Assembly: GCA_000708835.1 (NCBI GenBank)
Contig: DF237242.1
Span: 45,950-109,949 of the forward strand
DNA length: 64,000 bases
From: Klebsormidium nitens
Taxonomy: Eukaryota; Streptophyta; Klebsormidiophyceae; Klebsormidiales; Klebsormidiaceae
Reading direction: 5' to 3'
Every line of letters begins with the position of its first letter. The stretch's first letter is position 1. Below, one piece after another: positions 1-11,900 of this stretch. Below the pieces are notes generated by a model. The model was given only the letters and a program-made list of their open reading frames with translations. It was not told the DNA's origin and ran no database searches. A program made the translations under genes and the position numbers.

Positions 1-3000
1 CTCCGTCTTGAAGCGTCCTGTGTTTGCCGTTACACTTTGACGGCACCGACGTGACTGGCTTTGTGAGTGGCGACTGCTATAAGGGTGCGGGCAGAGTGTT
101 GGGCAAGCAATCAAAAACCTAGTGGGAGACGTCCCGCGACACTGCTTTGAGCTGGCATCTATGATCATACCAAGGACGACCCTGAGCAGAAAGAACTCGT
201 GCGTCCCATCCTTCATGGCTAACCTGACTTTTTGTTTTGCGGCGATGCCAGCGGAAGTCTTCCTAACGGAGTCAAAAGGTTCTGTACCGACCTCACACGC
301 CATCTCAAATACTAAACGTACAAGGAAAGATAGAAGCAAGGCTTGCTGTGAGACACTCAATATGATGATTCTAAAACGCGCTTCGACTTTAATTTACTTG
401 CTACGTCTGCCGTTGAATTTGACCTTGATTATCGAACAGCCGGCCGGCCATGAAAACTGCCGTTGCTGCAAAGCATTACGGAGTCCGCGCGAGACAATCA
501 ATCATGGTTCATTACTACTGATCTCCCAATCAATTTCAAGATCCATTCGACCCCGGATTGTCAGCGCAACTTGGATCTCCAAAGGATTATCCTACCGTCG
601 ACAATCAGAGCTGTTTATTGCTCAGGAACAAACTAGTAAGCACGATGAGCGCCGACAAGGCAACACACCGGTGAACTTGAAGATCCCGTTAAGACAACAG
701 CGCAGAAACAGCTTATAGATCGAGACGGAGAATCAGCCGAGAACATTTCGCAGCCTCGAACGATTTTGCCCAGCGGGCCGGCGTCACACCTATTTGTTTT
801 ACAAGGGCATTTGCAGTGGGCGGAAGTTGAAACGGGCACCGCTCAATAGCCCAATAGCCCAGTAGCGCATCAATCCTTGCCAGGTTGCGGAATCGGACCG
901 CAAAGAAGACGTGAACAGTAGTCTTTCATAAATTCCGCACTGTGTCAAAGTACTTTAGAACGCTGCTCGCGACGTTCAGAAGAATCTGAGCTGGCTGGCG
1001 ATCACTCAGATGGGCTATACGAAAAGCTAGAATGAGCCAGAAGTTCTCGGCCCATATAATCGATCATCGCCAGCCGTCCTCGAAACTTCTGCTCCGTGTT
1101 GGTCGAGCTCAAGCCCACCGGGCCCTCGACGATGAATCGGTAACCAGACGTTGCGGTTCGGACTCCTAGCGGTAGTGGCACCGGTTCCTGGCAAACAACA
1201 TGAGACATTGGATTCACAACGAGAAGTGAAAAGCCATTTTCATTAGGCTCCGGTCCGTTCGCAATCAATCTGAAACACAACTGCTAACGAACCTCAGATG
1301 CAGACAGACGCAAGTGTCACACAAATGCTCATCAACGAGCACTCAATAACCATAACGACAACTTAGGCCAGTGCGCGCGGCCCGCTCGCGTACAGTCCTG
1401 AACTTCGTGTTAGTTCCTTGGATTTGCAGGGCCGACTAAACAGGACGGAACAAATCTTGTCTTGAAATGGCGAGATAGGGGCCGACTAACATGCACGGTT
1501 CTTGTCCTGTGGCATCGAAGGATCATGAGTGCTGCAAGAGACCGGCCCGTTGATATTGACGGTCAACCGGTACCAGCCAAGCCAGGTCAACCGTTCATGG
1601 TTTGCTCGTTGAGATACGGTGTTTGTCGGAACGGTGGAGACAACTGACAACAAGGATGAAGCTAGACCTGCTGCGGGTTGCGAGATCGACGAACTAGTGG
1701 GCGATTGAAAACGAGAACCTACTTTTGGAGCTTCTTGCCAGCTTGGAGCGACGTGCAGAACACCAAGCGGAAAGTTCTAGGCGGAAGTCCAGCTGTATAC
1801 GGCAGATGATAAGTTCGTGTTCACGCCGCGAAAGTTCGAGGGACGAGACGCGGAGTGAGTGCTTGAGTGCATGCGTGCCTGGTAGTTAATTGATTGAGTG
1901 AACGAGTTCTGGCATTTGGAGTGGATGTTTGAGCTCTTGGACTCTGCGCGATACTCAGGCTCGCTCATGGATAGTCCTGTCCATCATTGCCAGGTCTCTT
2001 GAAACGCCACCATTAAGACCGATTCTGTAGTCTCCTCCTATAGGCCTGTTCAAAACATGTGGAAGTATCAAACAGAAGACGAGCGGAACGTCTACCGCAC
2101 ACGCTTTATTGTAGCGCAAGACCCTTGGTCGCTTTTGTACCTTCGCTAACGCCTGGCAGTTCGGCCTGAATATCAGGGACTCGCAGGTTTCTAACTTTAT
2201 CCTGTTGTCAAGCAGCACCGCCCACTTGAACATACTGCTGAGAAAACAAGAGCCGCGATTGGATGCAGCGAGCTGCACATGTGCAGTCCCGCCCTAGAGT
2301 CCCGACAGTGAAATACGGGAGTATTTCTGACTAGCTTGTAAGACTTTTAAATGCGGAAACAGAGTTATTAGCCGAGTCCGCTCTCGTCACGCGGTACTCC
2401 CTTGAGTCCTACGGCATTATCTGCTTATAATGGCACGCAAGCTGTGGGCTGCAGGCGCCCAGCCGCGTTATGCTTTCACCAGTGCCCGCTACAGAACGTA
2501 CGGACTTTTTGGCAGTACTCTTGGGAGTCTTTGCATATGCTCGGCTTCAAGCGGCGACACAAACAAAAACGATGCGACCTCTGCTCGCCGCGCTTTGACG
2601 ACACCGTAACTGGTACGTTTTACTGAGCGGAAATTGCTACAAGGGCACCGGCAAAGTGTTTGAAGGACGCAATCAACGACCAACTTAAGTAGAGAAAATT
2701 TTACGACGCCATTTTGATCTTTGAACTCATCGCTTCAAAATCAACATCAATCCTCGGTAATTTTGCCCAGGCATGGTTGTTAGCCTTGCTTTTGGCATCA
2801 GAGATCAGCCGATGAACTGAAAACGTGCTCATGCGTACGTCCGATCTTCATTGCCAGTATACATTGACTTTTTTGCCTCGTCGAATTGACAGTCCGCCCG
2901 AATGGATTCAGATTCTGGCTACCCCTTAGTACAACTTCCTCCAGACATCCGGATCTCGTTATCAGTGCACCCGCGCCCGAACACAAAACGCAGATCTCTT

Positions 3001-3379
3001 GAACCACAAGATCAATCATGGATTGAATACATATATGGATTTATACAGCCTGACACGCGTGTTCATTTGAGAGACCAGATAAACGGCGGACCGGCTGGTA
3101 CTAGCTGATTGCTCCTGGCGCCGATGAGTATTGACGGGATCCAAAAATCACAATTACTTCAGCACAACTCAAGAAATCTACTGGCTGTTCGAAGCCTTTA
3201 GGATAAAATTGTGCATCCAAACCCCCGCCGTGAAAGTTGGGAAGCCTCAGGAGGCATCTCAAAAAGTACGTATGATCGCGAGAGCTATGAGCAAGATTGC
3301 TCAGCGCACACAGATCATTGCCCTAGCAGGTGACCGGACCCGATAAAATGAACAACCGATGAATAGCCAGCTTCGACCT

Positions 3380-3690
3380 ACCGCGCGGAGCTGCGCGGCC
3401 CGGAAGCGGGCGGGGCGTCCGGGCTGCGCGGCCACGCGGCCGTCGTGCGCCACCGTCGTCGGCGGCGGCCGCGCGGGTACCGGCGGCTGGCGACGTGGCG
3501 GCGGCAACCAAGGGCGGCCGCGCGGCCAGGATACGCTGCACCATACGCGCCCAGCCGGCGCGCTCTGAGCTTGAGCAGCGCGGCCGACGGCGCAGGCTTC
3601 TGAGCGCCGCCACGGGGCGACGCGCTCTAGTCCGCATTTGAACTCCGCGGCCTGGCCGCGGCCGCGCGCGTCAGGCGCAGCTCTTTCGAT
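3380..3690. other. Very GC-rich, CpG-dense block
   Basis: Composition changes abruptly to runs of GCGGCC, CGCGCG and GGCGGC, including several GCGGCCGC words, inside a background of roughly even composition. Both strands have incidental open frames because stop codons are rare in such sequence; their arginine/alanine/proline-rich translations look like composition artefacts. Function unknown. It resembles the GC-rich core of the island near 15.75-15.92 kb. Confidence 0.5.
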
Positions 3691-4524
3691 CCAGCGGACA
3701 GCGCCATCTTGAAGTTCGCCTGAGACGGTCATGACATGAGCACCCACTTGGCACCCACTTGGCCCCGGCTGTCCAGTGAACCAGCGCTGCGCGGCGCGCT
3801 GCGGCCTTGACAACACCGGTATGAGTGCTCCTTGATGCATGTCGGATTCGGACGTAGCAAATATGCTTCCAGTCTCGCTAACCACAGAAATGATACGCTG
3901 GCAGAGAGCGGATGGACGTACAAGACACGTTTCCATGTCGATCACAGTCCGTGCTTTCCAGTTGCTACTTTATCAGGAGACACACGGTGTGCAGACGTGC
4001 GGCATCAGGGAATCTGATCTCCCATAATCTCAATTTCACTGAGGCCTACTCAGCTGTTCCAATCATTGCCACGGCATACAGTAGGTCACAACGTGCTCGT
4101 AAAGTCCAGAAAAGAATATGCCTTAATCAGTGCCGTTGCGCTGCGCGAAGGGAATCAACGTAGCCTCTTAATTCGGTCGGCAAGCGATTACGTGATGGTG
4201 GCAAGCTCAAATGTTTAGTCGCAGTACAAGCGTGATACCACCATGAAACACCCGAGCACAAAAGCCTGGATCAGCGTGAGGCATGTCATAAACGAGGACA
4301 CGATTCGGATGCAGTCACGGATCCCAGCTCCAGATCGGCCCCTGGACCCAAATTATCAACGAAGGACACTGATCGAGTCGACTCAAGTGCAATTCTCACC
4401 CTTGAAGAATGATTTCGAGGGCATCAATGTGTTCCGACGTGGCAGACATATGACCGAAACGAGTGCTCAGCCACTTAACCCGCAGTTACTCATCATTGCC
4501 TAGGCTTCGTATCTCGGTGCACTT

Positions 4525-4568
4525 GATGTTTCGGACGATGTTTCGGACGATGTTTCGGACGATGTTTC
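4525..4568. repeat. 12-bp minisatellite (GATGTTTCGGAC)
   Basis: Three perfect copies of GATGTTTCGGAC are followed by a partial fourth ending in GATGTTTC. It lies in the satellite block and no gene is associated with it. Confidence 0.9.
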
Positions 4569-4929
4569 TTTTTGATCTGCGAAGACATGCCAGATCACGC
4601 CAGCGCTAAGGATATTGAGCGTAACTTGTGGACTTGTTCCATTGTGTTAGCGCAGGACGCAAGTCCTCTTCCGATTTACAGGAGGCATCCCCAAAAGGAC
4701 CCTCAGCGCAACTTTTAGGCCTTGAAGTGTCAAGCGACCGCGATTGAGACGAAAACTGGCAGAATACTGCATGTCGATCTGAAGGTGAGCCAATCACACC
4801 AGCAAAATCACAGCCTATGTCGAAAGCTGGCGCGGGCCTTATATATGCGGCATCAGTAAGAGGTGATCGAGTCGTAAGGCATAATATTGCCCCCGGCCAG
4901 ACCTCTTTCACTCATAGCCACTGAATAGA

Positions 4930-5905
4930 AGCATGCCGCACGTGGTGGTTAGCGTTACTAGTTGGATCCCCAGCTATTGGGTCTGAATTCAAATTTCGAC
5001 CCACATGTATAAAGTTATTTGCCGCTGCGATCAGCGGGTCAGGAGGCTGTTCGCAGTTTCGCAGTTGTGAAAACAAACGTCGAGAAGCATGTCGTCAAGC
5101 GCCCGTTGAGAGAGAACAAACGGAGCAAAGCTTCTAGCAGATGCCTGCAGATAGAACGGAAGCAATCGAGGGCACGAGATAACTTACGAGCTATCACAAA
5201 GCAGCGGAAGCGGAGAGCCCAACTTGCGTGGCGGCTGAATTGCAAAGAAGGTTCGCAGCCGTGAACGATGTAGCTGGGCGTTCAACCGTTGGGCTGTCTC
5301 TTGGCATTTCTTGGTTGCTTCGTCCCACGACATACGACGACAGGAAAAGCTCAAAGAAAGAGTTTCTGGCAAGTGCAATGAGTGCCTTAATGAAATGCGG
5401 GCTTCGGTCGAGGCTAAAAGCGAAACTTTCTAATCGATATTGGACGTTTTCACGCCAACTCTGTGGCCTATCCTCATAAAGGGCTCCAAAGCTCTGCTAA
5501 ATTTACGAACGATAAGAAGGAGGCAAAAGCCGACGATTTGGCCGGGCCTGCCGCCTCGACATGCTTCGGCGTCCTTCCTTCAACTCTGGCCGGTATTAGG
5601 AAACGGTCAAAACAGCAAGCAAATTAACGTATTTGACGCAAGCCAAAACAACGTGTCAGAGATCAGCTGCTAGTTTGCTTTTGACACATCGATTGCCCAA
5701 GTTCCGTTAAATTCCTTGTCTGTGGCTTCTTAATGTCTCTTCAACGGGCCAGTCGCCCACTGATTAGGAGTCATCGCCTGCGTAGCAACACAGTGAAGAA
5801 GAATGAGATTGACGTCACCTTCCTGGCTTCAGATTCCAGGTCAATACCTGTTTGAGCAGAATCGCCCAGCCGCCCAAAATTCCTTGCCATCAGAACCTTC
5901 CCACT
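4930..5905 (+). repeat. Satellite unit A (~980 bp)
   Basis: This segment is repeated by the next one with an offset of about 980-1000 bp. Landmarks shared in the same order are AGCATGCCGCACGT, AAAACAAACGTCGAGAAGC, GGAGCGGAGAGCCC or close, AAGGTTCGCAGCCGTGAA, TTGGACGTTTT, CTCTGGCCGG, AGCAAGCAAATTAA, GACAGTCGCCCA, CCTGGCTTCAGATT and TTCCTTGCCA. Identity by eye is about 70-80 percent with many small indels, so it is an old duplication. Open frames on either strand are not conserved between units, which argues against coding. Confidence 0.85.
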
Positions 5906-6905
5906 ACACAAAGCATGCCGCACGTTGTGGCGTTTAAAATAGTTTACGTGATTGGGTTTTCGTTCAAATCTGACTTCAAACATCAATTGGCATGTTGACA
6001 AGTCTCTTTGGCGCTTCGACCAACGGCTCACAAGGCTAGTCGCAGCTGTGAAAACAAACGTCGAGAAGCGTGTCCTCAAAAAAGCCAATTGAGTGAAGAA
6101 ATTGTGTATGACTATGGGAACTACTTTGCATGAACCTGCAGATGCCGGAAATATATAGAATCGATTAAAGGCACGAGGTGATTCACAAGTCGGAACGAAT
6201 GGGAGCGGAGAGCCCAAAATGGCGTCTGAATCACAGAAGAAGGTTCGAAGCCGTGAATGATGTAGTCTGGCGCGCGTTCACCCGCAAGACTGCCTCTAGG
6301 CATTACACTGTTGCTTCTTACCGTGACTGTACGAGGCCTGAAAACGCTTGGAAGAAGATTGGCAAGGTCACGAGTCTTATATGTAGTGGTGATGACGGCT
6401 CCGGTTCAAAACACGCAAAACTTCCTTTGAAAGATTGGACGTTTTTGCGCCATATTTCCAGCCTATCATCTTCGCAAAGAGCTCGGAAGCTCTCCAAGAT
6501 TTAGAAACAGAAAGGACGGAGCAAAACGCTGAAGAATTGACCAGACCGCCGCGACACTGTGGCAGCTCGACATGCGTCGTCGACTTCTACAGCTCTGGCC
6601 GGAAACAGGATACGATCAGGGAGCAAGCAAATTAAGGGAATCGAAGCAAGCCAAAGCAACGCGTCAGAGATTAGCTGCTAATCCGCTTTTAACAAATTGA
6701 ATGCAACGAGGCTTGTTTTCCAAGTCTGTGGTCTCTGATCAGTGGGTCTTTTAACGGGACAGTCGCCCATAAGTGCCGAAGAGTCGTCGCTTGCAGTAGC
6801 CATACGTACAGTGAAGAAGATCACCTTGACATCACCTTCCTGGCTTCAGATTGCAGGTCAGCACCTTTACATTGAGCTAATTCGCTCAGCCGCCAGAACT
6901 TCCTT
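5906..6905 (+). repeat. Satellite unit B (~1 kb)
   Basis: This is the second head-to-tail copy of the unit at 4930-5905, with the same landmark order. A third unit seems to begin after TTCCTTGCCA at about 6899, but it diverges quickly. In this unit the word GGTTCGAAGCC at 6241 fits a polymerase III B box, whereas unit A has one mismatch; no A box lies at a sensible distance. Confidence 0.85.
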
Positions 6906-8125
6906 GCCAAAAAAAACCTTCGCACCAGGGAAGCAGGCCCAAACCAAGACCCAAAACAATGGCCGGAATCACACAAGGCTTTCGTAACGAGGCAAAGAAG
7001 CGGCTCATCACGTCAAGGAGAGCTTTGAGGAACGAGGACAGTTGCCGAGTCACGGCCAAACAAACATCTCTTATCTCTTCCATGAAAAGAGAAGAGTTCT
7101 TCGGACCGCTTCGTTTAGACGACGTCGCCGGCAGTGTACTATCAAACTCCGCAGGAGCAGAAGTTGCAAGTTCTGACGAAAGGACCAGTAGGTTGATTTA
7201 AGAGCTCCAATGTGATTCGCCATTGAAAAGTACGAGCACACTTGGACTCCCGAGGGCGCCGACAATCTCAGCATCTCTATATTTCGAGGCAGTCGCGCAA
7301 GCGAAAGCCCCAAGGCTCTTCAAAATAGAGCGCTCGAATCTGCTGTTTCAGTGTGGGTTTGTATAATTAAATGGGCTCGGAACGGTCCCCAAAGAGCTGT
7401 CAGAAGGTGTCCGACGTACTCGAGATTCTATCCGTTCATCCGCTGATCAACACCGTTACTGCCTTTGGTAGATCTAAAAGACGGCTTGACATTTTGATGA
7501 CAACCAGCCCGGCAGTTTGCAACCCAAATAAGGCCCTGGCGAGAACCGTGATGGGCAGCGGGAGACGTGAGTGCCATAGAGTTGGAATTAGCACAACTTT
7601 AGACGTGGAGGAGACGTCTTACATTCTACTTATGGAACTGCTCGCGGCCCTGAGCCGGTCACCTGCACGGTCGGGTCGATTGCTGGTGGCTCAAACTATC
7701 TGTCAAACCTACATTGAGCAGCTTAATCCGTGCTCATGTAGTTTTCATTCCTTGCCAGTCAGGGACCTATTCAGTGGAAACTTAACATGCCGAAAACCGA
7801 CGAAAATCAGCCCTAGTGAAGTGGCAGGCTCTTCGTGCAAACCCTAGAACGGTAGACACTTGGGACACCATTGATCGCAGGGTTGCTTCAATAAGACGAT
7901 GAACGTGCAGCGTAGAGTCGGATTGCTGGCTTACGAGCGTACGTAGCTGACCTTGTCATCTGGGCCTGTTCTAAAGACGAGAATGTCGTAAAGCTCACCA
8001 TCCGACCTTCGATTTTGAAGTGCTGGCCAATCAAAGTTTTTGTACAGACAGGCGGTCACCGTGCCACATTCGAAACGTGCGCGCGCGCGTCCTTTCATAC
8101 ATTCATAGGAACCCCAACCAATCAT

Positions 8126-8914
8126 GGTTAGCCCTAAGAATTAACAACTGACTTTTTCGAGGCCCTGGACGTGGCAGGAGACTTCTTGAGCGCTTGTTGC
8201 GACGAGAGCTTCCGCTCAAACGATTTCATCAACGTCACAGCAAGCTGATGGGAAGCTCATTCAACAAATGACTTTCATGAGTGATATAGTAAAATGAGTT
8301 CGCTTGCATTGCATAGTAAGGCGGAGCGTATGCCAGTGGCCAAGCGTCCAAGCGGTTTCAATTTTTCAAAATGGAGCGCCGCTTGACTGAATCACGCTTG
8401 CATCGAGGTGACATTGTTTCATCCTTGAAACTTAATATGCAAATCTCGACAAACAAAGCGTCCCCCGGAAAACAAGTAGAAGAAAGCCTAGACACGAGAA
8501 CCCTAAAAGGTAGGAAAACGAGTCTTGGCTGTGTGGTAGAGGGTTTAGTTACCCTGGAAGCTAAGCGCCGGGGAACGGGGGAAGCGCGTTTGCTGCGTGG
8601 TTTGCTGTTACAGCTAACTACGTAGGGCGGGCAGCAACCACAAAACATATAACCCGGTGATTTGCCCCATGTGCCAATATCCTCCGAAACGCCCGCGGGA
8701 ACAGAAATGTGCACGGGTAACTGTACCGGGCCCTCGACGGATCGCAAAAGATGCAAACCCGCATTAGTTAGATATGATGGTTTCGTTTAACCATCCTTAG
8801 AATCGACTTCAACGAGCCGGTCAGGAGGCGACAGAGAGGGATCATCTTCGAAATCTGGTTTGATATCTACTCGAGAGTCTTCAACTTACAACTTCAAGTT
8901 CACAAGTTGGCACG
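8126..8914 (+). other. 5' flank of the tandem hydrolase gene
   Basis: No gene is supported in this stretch. It precedes the start codon at 8915 and should hold the promoter and 5' leader of that gene. I see no convincing TATA box or other named element. Short open frames on both strands have no recognisable features. Confidence 0.4.
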
Positions 8915-11900
8915 ATGGGTACCGCTTCCGGCCCTCCCCGCATCTTTGCATTCCTTCTTGTCCTGCTGGCCATTGCTTTGCCCATTGTCAACGCAGCTCG
9001 CATTGCTTCGTCCCGAGGTCTCCTGCAAGAGGGCCCTCTTCCAGCTCCCACGTCCGCTCCGACCAGCGCTCCCCCTAGCGCCACCGCTACACCATCCCCT
9101 GAACAGGGCCCTGTTTCAGCACTTGCCAATGCGCCTACCATTGGCGCTCCTGCTTTTTCTCCGCAACAGGGCGCCCCTGTCTTGCCAGTTGTCAGGCCCA
9201 ACCCATCAAACCCCACGCCTGCAGAGGGCCCTGTTTCTGTGCCTGTTGCGGCTCCTGCCAATGCCCCCGCCAGCAATGCGCCTGCAGGTGCCCCGGAACA
9301 GGGCCCTGCAAGCGGTTTTGTCTGCCCCCCAAATGCCAATGCCACGGCGGCATTGGCGCCCATCACTACGCCAACGTTAGTGAGCGGCGCTTATGTCACG
9401 ATCAATGTCAGCAACGTATCTGGGGTGAGTTACTGAATCCCTGGTCACTGAGTGAAGAATGCGATCCTGAAATGCCGCCGCCAGGGTTTGAGTAGAGGAC
9501 ATAAAAGTGTTGAATTGTACCAACCTCAAAGCAAGCTTTCTTTGAAAGGTTGCTTCTCTGATTTCATTGAGGGGCAGACCGCTGCAAGAAAAGGAGTCAA
9601 GATTTTGTGCAAAAGAGGTATGGCTATTAAGCAAACCTTCAAAGACCCATCCATTGCTTGGTCGCCATGACTGTCGCGCTGGCAAACATGAGATCTAAAC
9701 TGTTTAGGTTTGGCCAACTGAACGACTGGAATAGCGTCTTGGTTTGACAAGCGGACTACTCTGATTGGTCCTTTTGCCAAGACCCTAAAAGAGCTGAGGT
9801 TAAAGCGCCACAGAATGTGGCAAATGGCCATGGTGGGTTTAATGTGGGGGTAATGGGAACTCCCCACTCTCTAATATTGAGGAAACGAAAGTCAGGCGAG
9901 GATCTAAAAGCACGGTGCCCCATTGACTATAGTTTGTGTGCATTTCAGCCGGAAAAGCTGAAGTTTAGAGCGCACCATTACAGAAGCTCAGGGACACTTT
10001 GCATAGGTTGCATGCAACCCCAGGAGCTTAGTGAGGAAGATGGTTCATGCATTGGGATCATTTGGTCAACATTGCGTGCTGAAAAGCAGGGACGTTGCCG
10101 CTGAACCACTCCTCAATGAGCCCCTTAGCTCCCTTGGGGCAGGTTACTTGCACTATTCCGTTTTAGGGCAAGTAGCTGCTCGTGATGCTGGCACACAACT
10201 GTGTGCAAACCATTTCATTTTGGGGGTGTTGATACCCGATGACGCGCAGGTTTTGGCACACCCATATCTTGATTAGCTGGCCCTTCGTCCACCTAAAAGA
10301 ACTCCCCGCAGACCTACTAGATGGTTTTAACCTTTTTACTTAGTGTGACCATTTGACACCGCCTACTGTCAAACTGCTAAAAATAGCTTATCTTTCGCAC
10401 CTTGAACACAGGTGGGGTACACGTTTCTGGCGGGCAACGTCACCATCTCGTACCTGTCAGGAGGCCCGAACGTCACCCGGGGGGTCATATTCCTCCCTGA
10501 GGACGGTGTCGACCCCATAGCTTATGCTCCATACGCTCGGGCTACGGCGCTCTCATCGGGGCATTTTGTCGTTATAGCTGCCGACAGGTAACCCCAAACC
10601 AGTCACTTATTCCTGAGTTACTCTGCCTAGGTGCACGTTTCTGCAGAGGACTCAAATCCGGCACCTTTTGATAGGGTAACAAAACGTGGCAGTCTGATAG
10701 CAAACGGTTTTGCCTAAAGGAAGCCGCACACTTGCCAACCTTGACCCACATCCAAACCCCAAATCTAACGCAGCTCCGCAGCTCAATTGGGACCGTCTTC
10801 GAAGCGGTGGTAATGCAACCCGACTTGCAAATTGATCACTGTCGTAACCCCAGCCTGAAAACACCGCATGATTCGGTACAGCCTGCCCCAAAAATACCGG
10901 TTACTTTGTATTGTATGAAGAGATGATTGTTTCAAGATACATTAGCCCCGGGCACCTCAACTAAGAACCCTAACCTAAAACTTTACGCGCTCCGCACCCG
11001 CACGCACCCAAACCCCCAAACTAACCCCACCTGTCCCCGGTGTGCTTACCTTGAAAGAATCGGCCGTTAAAACAATCGAAAGTTGCCGGAGTACCCCAAA
11101 GGACCCTTATTGCTGACCTTGACCACCCGCAAAACCAATGATTGTGTCCTTGCAGCTCCTACGGAACGGTCCTCGGAGCAATGGCGCTGCGGTCCGACTT
11201 ACAGTACTGGGTGCTTGGGGGACATGGGCGGGGAGGAACGGTTGCTGCCGGACTGGCGCCGGTTCTTTACCCGAAGGTCCGGGGACTGATCCTCCTAGCC
11301 GCGACTCTGCCAGGTGCGCCGCTACTATAGTTATTGCACGGTGTGGCCACACAAAGAACAACGTGTCACAGGAAGGAAGATATACCTTCTTGTCGTAGAT
11401 GTGTAAAGGGAACTGGGTACTTGTTTGACAGTTCAAACTAGGGACTGCGAGAGGTTCTCGCGTGCTCAAGTAAGTGACTTCCTCGGGAAAACGATCGAAG
11501 TTGTTGACGAATTCCGGCTTCCTGCGATTGGTCGAGAGATGTATACGGGGTGTTCGTTGCGTGTTTTCAAATTGGAAAGATTTTCCATGTGGGGGCTCGG
11601 TTTGGCACTTCACGTTCGCACCTTTGACTTCAAGGTTTAAACATCGTCGATAGAATTGTGCTGTTAGGACGTACCAGAGAAAGAAGCCCGAACCGCATGT
11701 GTTTAGGAAAGTCCACGCGGGATTGAGCTTTCAGAAACCGAACGAACCTGATTGGGTTTTGCTGTGGGCTGCCAAATGCGAACAGCCTCTCCAAGTCGCG
11801 AATTTATTTGCAGGTTTTCACACAGATATTGAGGTACTAACTGGGGAGAATTGCATAGTGCAAGTGTGTGTATGCTGGACTTCCCATGGTTTTGTAAGCT

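Larger units (their letters stand above)
1..8120 (+). repeat. Degenerate ~1-kb satellite, left block
   Basis: I see no supportable gene here. Open frames are short, have no recognisable domains and change frame often. What recurs is a module in one orientation: a GAGCA or GCTCA word, then 20-50 bases later (T)C(A/C)TTGCCA. Instances end near 870, 1988, 2856, 3322, 4064, 4494, 5881, 6901 and 7749. In the two best units the module is preceded by CCTGGCTTCAGATT. The consistent direction and roughly 0.4-1.4 kb spacing indicate an old head-to-tail satellite with deletions rather than scattered insertions. Homology between units other than the pair at 4.93-6.9 kb is inferred from the module alone. 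Confidence 0.55.

Noticed and set aside
6236-6260. Polymerase III B-box match GGTTCGAAGCC as sign of a tRNA or SINE
   Set aside because: No A box at suitable distance and no cloverleaf; the parallel satellite unit has a mismatch.
8881-9380. Long Ala/Gly- or Leu/Pro-rich frames overlapping the first hydrolase exon
   Set aside because: They are alternative readings of the Pro/Ala-rich repeat. Only the frame from 8915 has a signal peptide and joins in phase to the hydrolase exons.
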